This document shows, piece after piece, positions 62,344 through 64,000 of a stretch of 64,000 nucleotides of DNA. Position 1 is the first letter of the stretch. The number at the start of each line of letters is the position of its first letter. The position numbers and the translations under genes are program-made. A model generated the notes under the pieces. It was not told the origin of the DNA. It searched no databases and was given only the letters and a program-made list of their open reading frames with translations. This DNA is from Pelomonas sp. SE-A7. GTDB lineage: Bacteria > Pseudomonadota > Gammaproteobacteria > Burkholderiales > Burkholderiaceae_C. The stretch spans positions 682,001 through 746,000 of the forward strand of contig NZ_JAUASW010000001.1 of assembly GCF_030345705.1 (NCBI RefSeq), written 5' to 3'.

Positions 62344-63474
62344 TCAGCCGTTCATGGCGCGCAGCTTGCGGTAAAGCGTGCTGCGGCCAATGCCCAGGGC
62401 ACGGGCGGCCAGCGAGAGGTTGCCGCCGCTGGCCTGGACTGCGGCCTGGATGGCCTGGCTCTCGGTCTGGCGCAGGTTGTGGAAGCTGGGATTGGCGGCT
62501 GCTGCCACCGGCCGTGGCAGCTCGACGGGCGAGGGTCGTATCACCAGCTCCGACGGCAGGCCGCGCAGCGCCACCGACTGGCCCATGGACAGGCTCAGCT
62601 TGGCCTGCAGGCCCTTGCTGCCGTGCCAAAGCTGGATCAGTCCATCGCCGGCCGCCTGGTCGACCAGCTCGCCGAAAGACTGGCCGAACAGGCTGGCCAC
62701 GTTCTCGCGGCGCAGGCCGGCGCCGGGCAGGCCCAGCAATTCCATCGCCCGGCGGTTGGCCCCCAGCACCTGGCCCTGCTCGTCCAGGGCCAGCTGGCCT
62801 TCCTTGAGCGTGCCCAGACCGGCCAAGCCGGTATGGAAATGCAGCCGGGTCGTGTGGCGGAAGCGGTCAGCGAACCACTGGTCCTCGATCAGGCGGGCCG
62901 ACATGGTGGCCAGGGCCAGCGTGTGCGGGTGGTAGCTGCGGCGGTCGCCGGAGACGTCGATCACGCCCAGCAGGGCGCCCTTGTGGTCGAAGATGGGCGC
63001 GGCCGAACAGGTCAGGAAATGCATGGCCCGCAGGAAATGCTCCTGGCCATGGACCAGGGTCGGCGCCTCTGTCATCAGGGCCGTGCCGACCGCGTTCGTG
63101 CCCTTGTCGGCCTCGGCCCAGAGCGCGCCGGGAGACAGTGCCACATGCTGGGCGCGCTGCAGGAAGCCAGGGTCGCCCAGCGCATGCAGGATGACGCCGC
63201 TGGCGTCGGTCAGCAGCACCATGCTCTGGGCATGGGTCAGCTGCTCGTACAGCATCTCCATCACCGGCAGGGCCTGGGCGCAGAGCCTGGCATTGCGGTG
63301 CTGCAGGTCTTGCAGGGCCGAGCCGTTGACGCGGGTCAGGTCGGGCTCGTCACCCGGGCTCAGGCCGAAGGCCTGGCAGCGCTCATGCGAGCTGGCGATG
63401 TCTTGCGAATGACGCAGCTCCAGCGTCGCACGCGGCTGGTTGCCCGTGCCTTGCAGACCCTGTGCTTGCGCCAT
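62344..63474 (-). CDS. GAF domain regulator with Fis-type helix-turn-helix (AcoR-like, no AAA+ domain)
   Basis: The 376-residue protein has an AcoR-like N-terminal GAF region ('LTDASGVILHALGDPGFLQR', 'GTNAVGTAL', 'APIFDHKGALLGVIDVSGD'), a PAS-like middle region, and a C-terminal Fis helix-turn-helix ('NLSLAARALGIGRSTLYRKL'). The sigma-54-interacting AAA+ domain that normally lies between them is absent, with no GAFTGA or Walker motifs. It therefore probably regulates without activating sigma-54 polymerase itself. Such genes often control alcohol or aldehyde metabolism. ATG 63474 is the likely start. Confidence 0.85.
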   Translation of the reverse strand: MAQAQGLQGTGNQPRATLELRHSQDIASSHERCQAFGLSPGDEPDLTRVNGSALQDLQHRNARLCAQALPVMEMLYEQLTHAQSMVLLTDASGVILHALGDPGFLQRAQHVALSPGALWAEADKGTNAVGTALMTEAPTLVHGQEHFLRAMHFLTCSAAPIFDHKGALLGVIDVSGDRRSYHPHTLALATMSARLIEDQWFADRFRHTTRLHFHTGLAGLGTLKEGQLALDEQGQVLGANRRAMELLGLPGAGLRRENVASLFGQSFGELVDQAAGDGLIQLWHGSKGLQAKLSLSMGQSVALRGLPSELVIRPSPVELPRPVAAAANPSFHNLRQTESQAIQAAVQASGGNLSLAARALGIGRSTLYRKLRAMNG

Positions 63475-63532
63475 CGGAACACTCCATGCTGCCAAAAGCA
63501 GCTTGGACTATCGCCCATGGCCACCGAAGGCT

Positions 63533-63562
63533 GCAAGCCGGGCTTGTCCCAGCCGGGCTTGC
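63533..63562 (-). terminator. Hairpin after the GspE/PilB-type gene
   Basis: GCAAGCC (63533-63539) and GGCTTGC (63556-63562) pair, and the sequence AGCCGGGCTTG is repeated directly within the element. It follows the ATPase stop by ten bases on the minus strand. There is no T-run, so termination is only possible. Confidence 0.3.
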
Positions 63563-63572
63563 AAGCCTGGTG

Positions 63573-64000
63573 TCAGGTGTTGCTCGTCGCGCGGACCTCG
63601 GCCATCGAGGTGATGCCGGCCAGCACCTTGACGATGCCGTCCTGGCGCAGCGTGCGCAGGCCCTCGACGAGGGCCGCGTGCTGGATCTCCTCGGCGCGGG
63701 CGCCGGTCTGGATCAGGCGGCGGATGTTGCGCGACACACTGAGCAGCTCGTGCAGGCCGGCCCGGCCCTTGAAGCCGGTGTGTTCGCACTGGGCGCAGCC
63801 GGGGCTGTGGAAATGCTGCAGCTGACCGTTGACCGCGTGATGGGCGACCCAGTCCTTCAGCAGCGCGCTGCGCGAGGGCCGGTGGTCCACCGGGAACACA
63901 TGCAGGTAGTCGTCCAGCCATTCGTGCTGGTCGGCCTCGCTCAGCGGCTCGGCCACGCGGCAGCTCGGGCAGAGCCGGCGCACCAGGCGCTGGGCCAGCA
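63573..64000 (-). CDS. Type II secretion/type IV pilus ATPase (GspE/PilB family), C-terminal part
   Basis: About 141 codons are visible; the gene continues past the right edge. The sequence has the GspE/PulE C-terminal pattern: 'LAQRLVRRLCPSC' at the edge, a second Cys pair in 'GCAQCEHTGFKGRAGLHELL' forming the zinc-binding motif, and the ending 'GLRTLRQDGIVKVLAGITSM'. These hexameric ATPases drive pseudopilus or pilus assembly. The last residues 'AEVRATSN' fit either GspE or PilB-like proteins. A type II system would also be relevant to the secreted protease, phosphoesterase and alkylsulfatase in this window. Confidence 0.92.
   Translation of the reverse strand, partial: LAQRLVRRLCPSCRVAEPLSEADQHEWLDDYLHVFPVDHRPSRSALLKDWVAHHAVNGQLQHFHSPGCAQCEHTGFKGRAGLHELLSVSRNIRRLIQTGARAEEIQHAALVEGLRTLRQDGIVKVLAGITSMAEVRATSNT

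Overview
The window is 64 kb of chromosome-like, very GC-rich, gene-dense DNA from a Gram-negative bacterium. Gene content (KDO transferase, porins, PEP-CTERM protein, AlgZ/AlgR-type regulators, DUF1302/DUF1329 pair) and the style of the proteins point to Betaproteobacteria, order Burkholderiales, most like the Roseateles/Mitsuaria/Rubrivivax group. That placement is inference; no rRNA or tRNA gene is present to confirm it. I see no insertion sequence, prophage, CRISPR array or tRNA. About 50 genes are supported, one of them interrupted by an in-frame stop.

1-21 kb is a catabolic island. A plus-strand operon (364-12323) encodes a DUF1302 outer-membrane protein, a DUF1329 periplasmic protein, a YCF48-like propeller, an RND/MMPL transporter, an acyl-CoA ligase, a haloalkane-dehalogenase-like hydrolase, a DUF1254 protein and a zinc alcohol dehydrogenase. 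It meets, with a 6-base gap, a minus-strand operon (19010-12330) that reads alkylsulfatase, GMC alcohol oxidoreductase, aldehyde dehydrogenase, acyl-CoA ligase. This is the order of a pathway from alkyl sulfate to alcohol, aldehyde, acid and acyl-CoA. The two ligases are close paralogues. An AraC regulator and a short-chain dehydrogenase follow.

21-31 kb: a small membrane protein, a serine-type arylsulfatase, a sensor kinase with two periplasmic binding domains, a porin and a radical-SAM sulfatase maturase lie in one direction, followed by a chemoreceptor. The maturase is the enzyme type expected to activate the Ser-type sulfatase. A nearly identical 17-base near-palindrome lies upstream of the 21265/20225 divergent pair and upstream of the chemoreceptor.

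31-48 kb: a secreted M4 metalloprotease with a strong terminator and a hairpin-rich leader, a second AraC regulator, an orphan PAS histidine kinase, a CNNM/CBS membrane protein, DNA ligase LigA, a small alpha/beta hydrolase, a QseBC-like two-component system, a serine hydrolase gene broken by TAG, two stand-alone solute-binding proteins, a DMT exporter, and a split adaptive-response pair (Ogt plus Ada-AlkA fusion).

48-64 kb: two tandem AlgZ/AlgR-type systems run divergently from phosphomannomutase/phosphoglucomutase and KDO transferase (waaA). Then come a CheY/CheC/diguanylate cyclase operon, selD, and a three-gene secreted module (dockerin-bearing phosphoesterase, cohesin-like PEP-CTERM protein, Kelch protein). 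A GAF/Fis regulator and the C-terminal end of a GspE/PilB-type ATPase close the window.
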